Source: Atherix ibis | Taxonomy: Eukaryota > Arthropoda > Insecta > Diptera > Athericidae | Length of the DNA stretch: 64,000 nt | NCBI GenBank assembly: GCA_958298945.1 | Contig: OY282607.1 | Location: 90,837,270-90,901,269 of the forward strand | Direction: 5' to 3' | Part shown: piece by piece, positions 47,330-58,969 of the stretch | How positions within the stretch are numbered: the first letter of the stretch is position 1 | Layout: every line of letters begins with the position of its first letter | The notes under the pieces: model-generated | What the model saw: only the letters and a program-made list of their open reading frames with translations | Database searches by the model: none | What the model was told of the DNA's origin: nothing | Translations under genes and position numbers: made by a program

Positions 47330-49280
47330 TGGAAGCTATAATATTTAGTCAATCAATCACAACTGCTGCAAATTTTTTTTTAATCAATCACAGTTGCTGT
47401 AATTCGTATTCAATTAATCACAACAGGATTAGATAAGGTGTTGATTGATTTATTGCACAAGAAATATTTCTCATGAAATGTAATTTTGCCATAAAATGGA
47501 AAATATTCTTATGCTTTCGAGCTCACTGCGATATTTAATGTGGTCAGTTAAGTATGCAAACTGATTTGTAGATAATCTTGGAAAGCTAATATGCATCAGT
47601 ATTTTTTTTTAAAACAATTTTTAATGCAGTTTTTATAGAAAAATTGAAAAACAGTTTCTCTTTTATTGTCAAACAATTGTTCAGTTAAAGAAGCCGTAAA
47701 TTTTTAACTTCTGAAAAAAATCTACTTTTGCCAATTTGAAATGTTGCTCCTTTTTTCGTATTCAATTAATAAAACAAAACTGTTATTAATGTTCCCCGAT
47801 TTGAAAAGAAAAACCATTTAAATTTTTCTGAAAATAACAAAAAAGTGATGTAATTGTTCTGCTGGTAAAACTGCTGTAATTGTTCTACCAGAAGAGATGA
47901 TGTAATACTCATTCAATCAATAAAAAGGAATTATTTCTTCAAGGTAAAATAAACTGCTGTAAACTTTTCTAATACTGTAATTCTTGTGGTAATGAAAAAA
48001 CAGTTTTTTCAATCAATAAAACTACAGAAAATTTTACTAAAAATAACAACTGCCGCAATTTTCAAATTAAAAAAAAAACTGCAATAATTTTTCAATCGAT
48101 AAAATTGCTCTAGTCTTTATTTAAAATAACAAAACTGCTGTTAATTTGAAATCAATAAAAATTTCAATGATTCATCATGCAATAAAACTGCTATAATTTA
48201 CGTGTAAAGGTAACAGAACTGCAATAATTTTCAATTTAATAAAAACTGCAGTAATTCTTCAAACAATAAAACTGCTATGATTTTTATTTAAGCTAACAAA
48301 TCTACAATAATTCTTCATTCAATAAAACTGCTGTAATTTTTATTAAACGTCAAAAAATACTGCAATAATTTTTTTACAATTCTTTTATCAATAAAACTGC
48401 TTTTATTCTTCTGCGAATAGAAAAAAAACCTGCTCTTGGTTTGGTTACATAAAACTGCTAGAATTTTTCTTCTATTAATAAAAATTTTTCCACTGTCAAT
48501 AAAATTGCTGTAATTTTTTTTCTTTTGCCAACTAAACTGCTATAATTTTTCTTCTGTCAATAATTAAGCTGCTGTAATTTTTCTCCTGTCAATAATTAAG
48601 CTGCTGTAATTTTTCTCCTGTCAATAAGTCTGCTATAATTCTTCTTCTGTCAATAAAAATTGTTCCACTGTCAATAAAATTTCTGTAGTTTTTTATTTTG
48701 CCAATAAAACTGCTATAAATTTTCTTTTGACAATACAATTGCTATAATTTTTGTTTTGCCAATAAAATTGCTATAACATTTCTTCTGTCAATAATTATTT
48801 TTCCACTGTCAATAAAGCTGCTAAAATTTTTTCTTTTGCCAATGAAACTGCTATAATTTTTATGCCGTCAATAAAATTGCTATAATTTTTCTGCTGTTAA
48901 TAAAATTGTTATGATTTTTTCTTCTGCCAATAAAACTGCTGTAATTTTTTTTTTTGTCCATAAAACTGCTATGATTTTTCTTTTGACAACAAAACTGCTA
49001 TAATTTCATTTTTGCCAATAAAAATGCTATAATTTTTGTTCTGTCAATTTGCCAAAAAGGCTGCTGGCATTTTTTATTTTGCCAATAAATCTGCTATAGT
49101 TTTTCCTTTACCAATAAAACTACTAGAATTTTTCTTCCGTCAATAAAGCTACTGAAATTTTTTTTTTGCCAATAAACTGCTATAATTTTTCTTTTGGCAA
49201 ACAAACCTGCTATAATTTTTCTACTGTCAATAAAACTGCTATAATTTTATATTTGGTCAACAAAACTGATGCATAACTTA
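47330..49280. repeat. Degenerate ~30-bp minisatellite (CAATAAAACTGCTATAATTT) (array F)
   Basis: There are more than fifty units of roughly 28-33 bases. Each carries a variant of CAATAAAACTGCTATAATTT followed by TTCTTCTGT or TTTTTTTTGC. Units are most regular from about 48480 to 49260 and more decayed to the left. No coding potential is seen. Confidence 0.9.
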
Positions 49281-52149
49281 AACAAATTTTCATCACAGTT
49301 TGATGTTTAGTCAGCCTGACAAATCCTGATAAAGTAGAGTAAAAATCCTAACACCCCAATAATTGCACACTAATCGTATCTGCATCTAAATCGAAAATAA
49401 ACACCAACGCTGACATGAAGATACATTTCAAACTCACTAAATGGAAAAAAGCCCAATAAACTTTTTTTTATTATATTAGGAAATAACTCAAAAGAAGAAC
49501 GCTTGAAAATTTCCAGTTTTTGAAAGTGAATTTGAAAATTTATAGAAAGCTTAGCTGAATATTATCCTCGAAGGCAATAAATAACTCAATTTCGCTTGGT
49601 CAAATATTGCACAGAAACCATGAACCGCGAACCAAATAGCAGTAAAAATGCAATTATCGTAATATGGTGAGCTCTGGGGCCTTTTGGCGATTTATGGTTT
49701 TTGCATGCTGTCCACGCGTGAACAACCAAAAGTGAAATTTGGACTATGTCGTATGCATTGCCTTAAACGAAAATCGTAACGAGTTTAACCCTTATTTTTT
49801 TTGTCTCTACTAACTTCGCATAGGATACACCCTGTGGCGGAAGGAAATTCAATTAGAGTCCAAAAAGCCAAATCTGACTGGTGTAATTTTCGCGACTCAA
49901 ACTGATATAAAAAAATTGAATTAGTTTTGATTGATTCGTTTTGCACGTGACACGAGAGAGGAGCACATGTCCGATAACATCTTTGACCAAAACAAATGGG
50001 ATATCCTGGCTAGCAAAACGGAGAGTTTACGCGGACAAGAAGGAAAAGTCGATTAGGGTTACTGTTGGCTAAAAATTTATGGAATATTTTATGAACCAAG
50101 TGGAAAATGTTTGTCAATCGCGCCAGGACTCTTTCCTAATGGTTTTCATTCTTCAATTACATTCATTCGTCGATAAAAGCGTGAACGGAATACGGAAGGG
50201 TTGCTTCTTGAAAATCAAGGGCATATTCCACCTGAACGGATACGTGAAACTCAAACTGTGATTGGAAGCTATTTGAAAGAGTCGCTCTGGGATTTAGAAG
50301 AATTCCAATCCGAACGAGCACAAACTGTGATTTGATGTTGGGAGTTTCTGAGTGGCTCCTGAGTAAAATTTCATTCTAACAACAACAACAATCGCTGAAC
50401 GACCGTTGACAGCGAGTTGATGGCTTTCAGTTTACGAACTGATAAACTTTGAAGAGAGCACCCCATCCGGTAGGACTTCTATTACGTACGTTAAAGAACG
50501 AGCGTTAGGCGCCCTGTGGGATCCTACACTCAGTAATATCTTCAAAACCGAACGGAGTCAACTTGGGATTTAGTGGATTTCGAAAAGGATTTTTTTCGTG
50601 CTTAGCATTTGGCATTTTAAATTGTGTGCGTTCGATTTATTCCAAAAGATTTCCCATCCGATCTGGTTGGCAAACAGCTTTGCGATGATTTGTGGGTTTT
50701 GGTTAAGTCCCGACGTGTCTGCTCTGATCTGGTTTGGAATTTTTTGCATTCCCATTTCAGATGACAGCAATTTCAGTCGTTGTCCTTTCAATACAATTTC
50801 GACGTTTATGGCCAAACGAAAAGATGTGAATTGAATGGAAGGGGTTGGTGAGGGGCATTTGGTGGCGACCAGGGTTCAGTCAAGTAAACGTTTCGATCGA
50901 TTTTTCATTCGATAGAAGAACGATTGAATTATTTATTAGTCGGACAAGGAGTCGAAAACCGAATGATTTTCTCGGCTGCATTTGAAGTATTACAATTGGT
51001 GGTGGTCTTGCGGATAATTCGTTTTGTTTTGCTTTTCTCTGTCTGAGCCAGAAACCATTCCCTATTCCCCCCCCCTTTTCCTACACGGCATCTTTTTGGA
51101 ATTCATTTAATTATGCAAAAAACCATTCTGCTTTACAGGAACGTTGCTATGCCACAATCCAGACCAGCCCAAAATAGCCAATGTCCATTAAGTGTGGTTA
51201 TGTGTGTATCTGTTGTTGTGGGTGTGGTCGGTTTTTTGAAGCAGAAAAATTTAATTTGTGATTAAAATTGATTTGTTCAAATATTTACCAATGAATATGT
51301 CAATTAGTATGACCGCACTCAACTCCGCCATGCATCCCACGGTCTAGTGACAGTCGCCAAAGCTTCAGCGATCGACTTCGTCCAGTTCACATTGTGTGCC
51401 GTTTTTGGAATTGCCTGCCTACCGGCGATGCGAATTTTATTACCGACCGACAACGGACAAGATTTTCTCCCCGCAATTTTTTGTTGTTGTTTTTATTGAA
51501 ATTAAAAATTAAAAATTAGTGGTACTGGATCGGTTGGGAGGGGTGGGGGGTGATAAGAGGGGGATCATTTTGTTCCTTCATTTCAAAAATTATTTAATAA
51601 ACATCGACGAGGCTGAATAGTACTTTTTTTTTTTGTTCCCAATCATCGATTTCACTTATTTACTTTACTCCCCAGCCAGAGGGGGAAAATTCCGATTAAA
51701 TTAAATTTATTGCTTGTTAATAAATGAATAAATAAATAATATTCGATAAATGCTAAAGTAAATTAAATTATTAATAATTTCAATCAAGACAAAACAGCAG
51801 TTAATAAGCTAATAACAAGAAATCATGTTAATTAATGAATTATTTATGGTCGTTTCGCTTGTGACTTTTTATCTTGGCGAATTGTTAACAATTTATTCAT
51901 TTATGCATAAAAAAAGAAAAAGAAGAAAAACGAAGACATTTTTCATGAAAGAAACAAAAAACATATTTTTAATAATTTGTAAAAGTACAAGAAAAAGAAT
52001 TTTTGTGCAATTCTTCCGTGTGCGTGTTTACCTACGGGCGGGTTTTTAATTTGGACATAAAAAAAAAAAAGAAAGTGAATACCTTAAATTTTTATGGAAA
52101 ATATTCACTGGCTTTCAGAGATTTATGAATTATTTATTATATATTAAGG
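49281..52149. other. Unique, more complex sequence, no supported gene
   Basis: Open frames at 50079-50261 and 50598-50834 plus are short and of no known family. Around 51310-51500 a 58-codon stretch is open on the plus strand without ATG (YDRTQLRHASHGLVTVAK..). The opposite strand is also open over about 50 codons there, so I do not call it. A G-rich tract lies at 51536-51565. It may be intronic or intergenic. Confidence 0.4.
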
Positions 52150-54060
52150 CGGGACTCCTGTAATAATTTGAAATTATTGACTCCTGTTTTTGCTAAGCTT
52201 ATTTAGACGCAGCTACATTTCTAAGTCCTAAAGGGCAGTTAAAGTGGTTTTTATTTTACAGCCAAGGCTGGGAGACACTCTTAGGTCCCTGTGAAAATTC
52301 TTTAGGAAAAGCTTTTAGACCTCCATAAAAAGGTCCTATGCTGCGAAAGAGGTTCTAGACCTTCATATTAGATGTGAAATTCTGAGAAAGGATCCCCTAC
52401 ACATCAATCAGTTTGCCTATCAAACGAGTAAATCTACTCAAACTGCCCTGCACGCACTCGTCTACAAATAAAAAAAAAAAGTTTCTTGCTAACGAAATAA
52501 CTTTATACGCATTCCCAGCCGTAGAAGGGGCATTTGATAACACCTCCTATGAGTCCATAGAGAGGGTGGCTTTATGTAAGGGAGTTCACGATTAGCCGAA
52601 TTAGGGCCATGCTTTTTAGCCGCAATATCGCAGCTATACTGAGAAATGATTGAGTGACTGTTACAGCCGTTAAGGGTTGTCCACAAGGAGATGTGCTATC
52701 ACCCCTACTTTGGTCTCTTGTCATTGATGATCTTCTCGACAAATTATCTGCAGCTGCCTATAAAAAGTTCGAAGAGTATGCTGATGACTAGGTCGTGATG
52801 ATCAGGAGGAAATATGAGGAAACAATTTTGGACCGAATGCAGAGGGTCCTAAACGTTGTGCACACCTAGCGCCATGAGGCAGATCTCAATTGAAACCCTT
52901 ACAAATGGTTTTAGTTCCAGTCACTAAGTTGAACCTCACCAAGGATCAAGATGAATGGAACTGAACTTGAGTTCTCTGCTGAGGTCTACAAGGAACTCAT
53001 ACCTTACTACTGTTCCTGATAGAGCAACTAGAGCCATTTGGGCTTATCATAGGCTCTTCGGTAAAATCTGGGATCTGAACAACTAAGGCTGAAGAACGGA
53101 CTGCCCAAGCAATCCTTCGTAAAGTTCAAAGCCCAAGCAAACTTTCCTAAAGTTCAAAGACTGCCATGCTTGGGTATTGCAGGTGCCTAAAGAACATGGC
53201 CCACGACAGCTTTTGAATCTCATTTAGACCGCTATCTTTGAATCTGCTAATTAAAAAGAATTGGGCTAAAGAGGCTCTCAAATTAGCATATTCCAAAACC
53301 TTTATACCAGGCGATCTGTTTGGACATCTTAAAGTTGTATGGGACCGATGAAATGTCGAGGAAACCTAACTTAAACCAGTTCTTCAGAGCAATTTTCACG
53401 AAGCGCTTAACTTTTCCGGAAGAGTTGGGTGAGGGGGTTGGCGGTGTATGGTTAAGTTGGCTCGTTTCTTCCACAGACAGGTTTAAAATGGATATAAGTG
53501 GTGGGGCGGGTGAATTCGGACCTAATTACCGTCTATTTAAGGCCCTAAATAAATGCCCATTAATTTTTTAGGCAGAAATACATGACATAAAGCCTTGCGC
53601 TAGAGAGGGTATCGGAACGCAAAGATCTACATCATCTCAGACAGGTAAACTTCATTGATAGCTCCTGAATCATCTGATGTCCAATTCAAGGTCTCAAATC
53701 AACTAGCTAGAAACAACCAAGTAACTTTTTGTTTTCTAAAAAAAGATAGGACGGCAGACCTAAGTAACATTACCTTTTCTAAAAAAAGAAAGGACGGCAG
53801 AGGTCCTTAAACTCAACAAACCAGACCTAAGGCTACTCACTGGCGTTTTCCTCGGAAGAGGAGGACACATTAGAGCATCTACTCTACGATTGCAAGGCCA
53901 TTACCCGCCAGAGACTTCGTCATCTTGGTTTGGAATTTCCATATCCTACGGGAGATTTCCCGGCTACCAACCAATATGTTATTGAGGTTCACCAAGAGCC
54001 TCACTATTACTATTACCTGAGTTAGGGTAATTCACCCCAAAAGACCTTACATAATTTATC
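52150..54060 (+). pseudogene. Non-LTR retrotransposon (Jockey/R1-like) remnant with RT and RNase H
   Basis: In order on the plus strand, across several frames, the motifs run as follows. VKVVFIL lies near 52238. LHIRCEILRKDPLHINQFAYQ precedes STQTALHALV at about 52350-52460. AVEGAFDNTSYESIERV lies near 52520, and GCPQGDVLSPLLWSLVIDDL near 52678-52735. YADD, the RT catalytic box, lies at 52777-52788 with a stop codon directly after it. RNase H follows. KMDISGGAGEFGPN near 53490 keeps the first Asp, and after a CAG-to-TAG change AEIHDIKPCARE lies near 53573. The C-terminal LNKPDLRLLTGVFLG is followed by EEEDTLEHLLYDCKAITRQR near 53860-53915, the Cys/His end of ORF2. The 5' part (ORF1, endonuclease) is absent, as is usual for 5'-truncated insertions. 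No poly-A tail or target duplication was confirmed. Confidence 0.88.
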
Positions 54061-55200
54061 TTGTATATGCCTTCGGTTATGATTCTAATCGCCAATAAAT
54101 CTGATAATCTAAAAAAACATTCTCATGTAAGTAATTACCTCAAATTACCCAAGATAAGTGTCGATAACTCACGACGTCAATTAGCGAAATTATATGATTT
54201 TCTGAGTGAATATTTTCATTTTCTATTATTTTTTAACAATTTTTTTTCTTTAATTGATTGATAATAAAACTTGTACAAAAGTCGTAATTGCTCTGAACGA
54301 ACGAACGAATAAATGAAAATGGAATTTTTGCTACTGTAAAATTAATTCAAATACGAAACCAATTAAGTTTCAATTAAAAAATTAACGCAAATCAAATTAA
54401 TTTGAAAAGTTTTTACTAAAAGTTTCTGTATTCAATAATAGACACACGAGTTGGAAATTATATTTAATCACGATTCGTAGCGAAATAACAAGGTGGCAGC
54501 ACTTGTACTAAGTGAAGGTAGCTGCAGATAATACTTGCTAGTAGGAAAAGAGAGGTTGGTGAGTGTGGTAGATGCCAGTGCAGAGAGTGGAGGGGCAGTA
54601 AGGAGATTTATTTTGTAAGTGAACTCGTCTTATTTAAAATTTGGAAGTGGGAGGTGAGGGGTGTGCATTCAGTTTGCTTACTTAAAGAAAAAAACCATTT
54701 GAATTTAAATTGATTTCTAATTCCCTACTGCAAAGGCAACTGATACCGTCATAACAAGACATTATCCTAACTTAGGTAAAAGAGAATCTATAAAAATTCC
54801 ATTTTTTAAATCAGAAAAAATGGTGAAGGGGAAGAGGGGAAGGTGATTATGGTTTAGAACAAAGAAATGTTGAAGCAGTCTTAGTTGTAGACTAAATTAA
54901 ATTTTTAAGCAAACACTCATCGTTAGCTGAAAGTAATGTAGCTGATGAAAAACTTAAAACGTAAAAGTTTCAATTGCTTTGGCAAAGTTTATTAAGTTCT
55001 TCACTCATACGAAACTCTTTCTCTACAATACCCCCTCTACCCCTTCAACCCCCGACCAACCGTCATCGTTGGACGATAACTTCAAAACTTGCATGTTAAA
55101 TTTTTTGCATTAGCAGATAATCTACAGATGACCGCACCCCTCTCTTTTAAGTCAAATTACTTGTTGGCACGCCACTGTATTTACTAATTTGAAACTGTCA
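54061..55200. other. Unique AT-rich sequence, no supported gene
   Basis: This stretch has short purine-rich patches near 54540-54670 and C-rich patches near 55030-55060. I see no domain, RNA or repeat structure. Confidence 0.5.
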
Positions 55201-56230
55201 CCAAAAATTTGTCAGTTTTTGCCTATTTCGATATTATTTTTATTAGAAAAAGTTGTGCCTGCCCTACCCCCTCTAAAATTTTCTCTTTTAAATAAATTTT
55301 ATTTTGAACTTAAATTTTTTTGCAATAAATAAGTTTAATTAAAAAAAATCGATATGACGTTTTGTCCGTTTTTTTTTTATTGACTCAGCAATTGTTTCTG
55401 GCATGGATAAAAATTTTGATTTCGTTAAATTTTTCGTTAAAAATTTTTTTATTCTATTTTGAATAAAAATAATTTAATAAAATGAATAAAAAATGATCAG
55501 GAAAACAGGAAGAATATCTTGCTTCAAAAATTATTTACATAAAAAAAAATTTTGTTGACTCAGCAATTTTGGCATGCATAAAAATTTTGATTTCGTTAAA
55601 TTTTTTTATTTAAAATAATAAGGAAAATGGGAAGAATATCTTTTCTCCAAAATTGTTTATTTACACAAAAATTTTGTTGACTGATCAGTTTTTTCTGGCA
55701 TGCATCAAAATTTTGATTTGATTTCGTTGAATTTTTCGTTAAATTTTTTTTTATGTTCTTTTGAATAAAAAACGATTTAATAAAATTAATTGAAAATAAT
55801 AAGGAAAATGGGAAGAATATCTTTCCTCAAAAATTGTTTATTTAAAAAAATTTTTATTGACTCAGCAATTTTTTCTGGCAAGCATCAAAAATTTATTTCG
55901 TTAAAGTTTTATTTCGTAAAATTTTTCGTTAAAATATTTTTTTATACTATTTTTTAATAAGAAAGGCTTTAATCAAAATAATAAAAATAATCAGGATAAT
56001 AGGAAAATATCTTTCCTTAAAAAATAATTTATTAAAAAAAAATTTTAATGACATCAATTTTTTCTGGCAAGCATCAAAGTTTTATTTCGTAAAATGTTTC
56101 GTTAAAATATTTTTTTATACTATTTTTTAATAAGAAAGGATTTAATAAAATTAATTAAAATAATCAGGAAAATAGGAAAAATATCTTTTCTCAAAAAGTC
56201 TTTATTTATAAAAAAAATTAATTTCAAATT
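55200..56230. repeat. Tandem array, ~120-190-bp unit with TTTTCTGGCATGCAT core (array G)
   Basis: Five degenerate units have TCTGGCATG or TCTGGCAAG near 55397, 55570, 55693, 55874 and 56063. Shared landmarks are TTGACTCAGCAATTTTTTCT, ATTTCGTTAAATTTTTCGTT, TAATAAAATTAATTAAAATA and CAGGAAAATAGGAAGAATAT. It is non-coding. Confidence 0.85.
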
Positions 56231-56509
56231 CTCTTCTTCTTGTTCTTGTTTTTGTCAGTTTAACTTGCTCGCGTCGCGTACTGTTTTGTCTATTCTAAAT
56301 GGAAAGTTATTCTGAGCTCTTAAGCTTTTAAATGCCTTTAAGTATTTTTTTACTTTCCTAGGAAATTTTACATTTTCGTTTTTATTTGAAATTTTATTTA
56401 ATTAGATTATTTTAGAACAAAATTTTTTACTTTAACAAAAGAGAAGAAAAAAAAACTCAGTGTTTTCGTTCTTATTACAATAATTTGATAATATAAATAA
56501 GTATCAATT

Positions 56510-57100
56510 TTGTGATTCGGAAAATAAAGTCCTGTCATTTGGCAGCCTGTCAATTTATATATGTCATCGAAAATAGTCGATGTTTATTTTAGGGCTTGCC
56601 ATTTTACACTATAAGTCAAAGAATTAAAGTCAATAGGCTTTTCTGTGTTGATTTTTTTTAAATAATTTTTTTTTTTTCACCGATGACGCTCATTTATTTC
56701 TTGGTGGGTATGTTAATAAGCAATAATGCCTTCAATGGGGTTCTGAAAACCCCACAATAAGCCATATATTACGCGAAAAAAAAACACTGCATTATCGACC
56801 CATTTAAAAAATTATCCATTTTGTGGTGCGGAAAGTACAGCTCTGTCATTGGACATCTGTAAAATATATACGGCATCCAAAATGCCATTTCGAACTATTA
56901 AATTGTTAACTACCAAAATAAGTAAGGCTTGCCATTTTGATCTGTGAAATATTGAATTAAAATTTTGCACACTTTAGATGCAGATTTTTAAAACTAAATT
57001 TTCTTCTAAAATAAGGCTCATATCTCGCTCAGCGGATTTGTCAAAAAGCAGAATTGCCGAAAATGAGGCTCTGAAAACCCACAAGTGACTATGGGGAATT
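56510..57100 (+). mobile_element. Two tandem transposon 5' parts with first catalytic block
   Basis: The copy at about 56515-56770 has the GTCATTTGGCAGCCTGTCAA leader and then DDAHLFLGGYVNKQ, stop, CLQWGSENP at 56692-56760. Here the first catalytic Asp (SDEAHF in relatives) is kept as Asp. The second copy starts with CACTGCATTATCGACCC near 56789, carries GGTGCGGAAAGTACA and the CTGTCATTGGACATCTGT variant, and has AHISLSGFVKKQNCRK, stop, GSENPQVTMG at 57015-57095. Both stop after this block, and no second or third catalytic block follows. The array is a head-to-tail pair about 300 bases apart. Confidence 0.82.
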
Positions 57101-58969
57101 GGATTTTTTCTTGTGAGGTTCTATTAAAGATTATGTTTTTGCACATAGTTCTTAAACTTTCAAACTTTTTAACGCAAAAAAATATATTTAAAATTTGTCA
57201 TTTTAAATAAAAAACACACAATATAAAAACATTTCAAATTACTCTACCTAAATTGATTCTTTATGTAGAAAATGAAAAAGAAACCGTCCCTTTACAAATT
57301 ATTATCATAAGATCAACCCTAAATTTTCCATTAATTGCCAACTAACATGTAATTTTGTTAACTATTCTCCTTATCAGGTTTGTATCATATTTAATGTGTA
57401 TAAATACGAGTGTAAATATTTATAGTTTGTAATTTGATCGTACAATTCGAGTCAATAGCCGTTAAATTTTTCATCTATAATTTGCCTCTTGTTTCGATAA
57501 TGTTAACTCAATCGACATTTCCTGTGGCACATTGCTACTCACTTGATTTGTTTGGTTGCTGGCACCTTCGTTTTCTGCCCTTCCCCCCACCCCCCCCCCC
57601 CACCCCCAAACCGATGTCAAATTAGTGTTGGGAATACTTCCGTTTATAGCATTTGTCGTCAAGAAATACCGCCTCGTAAATTGCATGTGTCTACTAGAAG
57701 AACGTGCATAAATTCATTCCTATTGACTTAACACACAGATCACCCTGTATTGTGGAGGTTTGTACAAGTCAACCGGTGGGGATAGTGCCACGTTCGAGGA
57801 GTACACCACCACCTTGCCCGAGGGCTCAAATCAACTTGTATAAATTATAGAGAAGCGATTGGATGTAATAATAACCAACCAATTCGATTCGAACAATTAC
57901 AATCGACTGCATAAAGTATTCATGATGGTTTCGCATGCAATCGTAATAGCCAGGCCAGATGACTGCTGTGCAAACTCTAATCTAAGAATACCCCCCACTT
58001 TGGTCGATATTTGGTTACTTACGAAGCAGCTTCTGGAATTTCAACGATTCACCAAATATGCCTGGCATAACGATATTTTCCTAACCACTTCTCATGCCAA
58101 TTGGAAGAGGACTCTCCTCTTGTCAATTGGTGGGGGAGTTTTTTTTTTTTTATCATTTACATTTTCTTTTTTTTGTTGACATTTTACATTTTGAATTTCC
58201 AACAAATCTATTTATTAATATATATTTTTTTCTTTCTCATTTTAGGTGAGTGACAGCAGCAGTGATTTATCGCTATTCTCCCTCAATTTCTTTGTAATAT
58301 TATTCATATAATTTCTGTGAATATAGACATTATTGAATGAGCAGCTATGTAAGGTAGGAAAGAATTTCAATTTCTCCATCCGATAATGGTGTAAAATCTA
58401 GCAAGCGAAACGTGTATGGCCAACGAGCACATTGTCGCTCGCTCCATTCCAGGAGGGGGTTGGGAAGGAGTTCATAAACTGGCATAGCCCTGCCGACCAT
58501 TTGTCGAGCATATATGGAATTGAGGAAGGTGGAACTTTTAGTTCAGCAACTGGCTGGCCACTCTCTGGGGACTTACATTTCTCTGTTTATGGTCAGATAA
58601 GCGCATAATGGTATTCAATTAGAGATGATAATTGCCTGCTTTGAGTCCAGCCAAGACGATAGTGGACACGCACACTGAGTTCCTGTTCTTTCGTTGTGAA
58701 TAGAAATTAGTCTCTGTCTGTCATTTGGATTTTCCTCCCTCAACTTTGCCAACTGACTTTAGGTTAATTGCCATTGTTACGTATCACAACTTTAGGAATT
58801 CACATAATTCTCATTTGAACATATTCGATAAGAAAAGTTATTTTAATGAGACTATTTCGATGTTTAAAGCACCCCCTTTAGTACTGCTAAAAGTAATGCG
58901 AATTGTTCGGGCATATTTTTACTAATTTATTTAAAATTTCCATTTTTAGTTAATACTTTCTATAAAAAA
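57101..58969. other. Unique sequence with one exon-like island; no complete gene
   Basis: This stretch is more complex than its neighbours. C-rich tract 57578-57608 is quadruplex-forming on the minus strand. The exon-like island is listed separately. The frame at 57859-58179 plus (106 codons) has no recognisable domain and ends in a T-run. Confidence 0.4.
57734..57842 (+). other. Exon-like open stretch, unidentified
   Basis: After TTGACTTAACACACAG, an acceptor-like sequence with a weak pyrimidine tract, an open frame reads ITLYCGGLYKSTGGDSATF, EEYTTTLPEGSNQLV and TAA. Many third codon positions are C or G (GCC, ACG, TTC, GAG, TAC, ACC, CCC, GGC), which is striking in AT-rich surroundings. 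At 34 codons it is far too short to be significant alone. If spliced, GTATAA at the end could instead be a weak donor. I do not recognise the peptide. It could be part of a gene with long introns, or chance. Confidence 0.25.

Noticed and set aside
50570..50834. Overlapping 78- and 81-codon frames on both strands
   Set aside because: Both strands are open over the same bases, which is typical of chance. No domain is seen on either.
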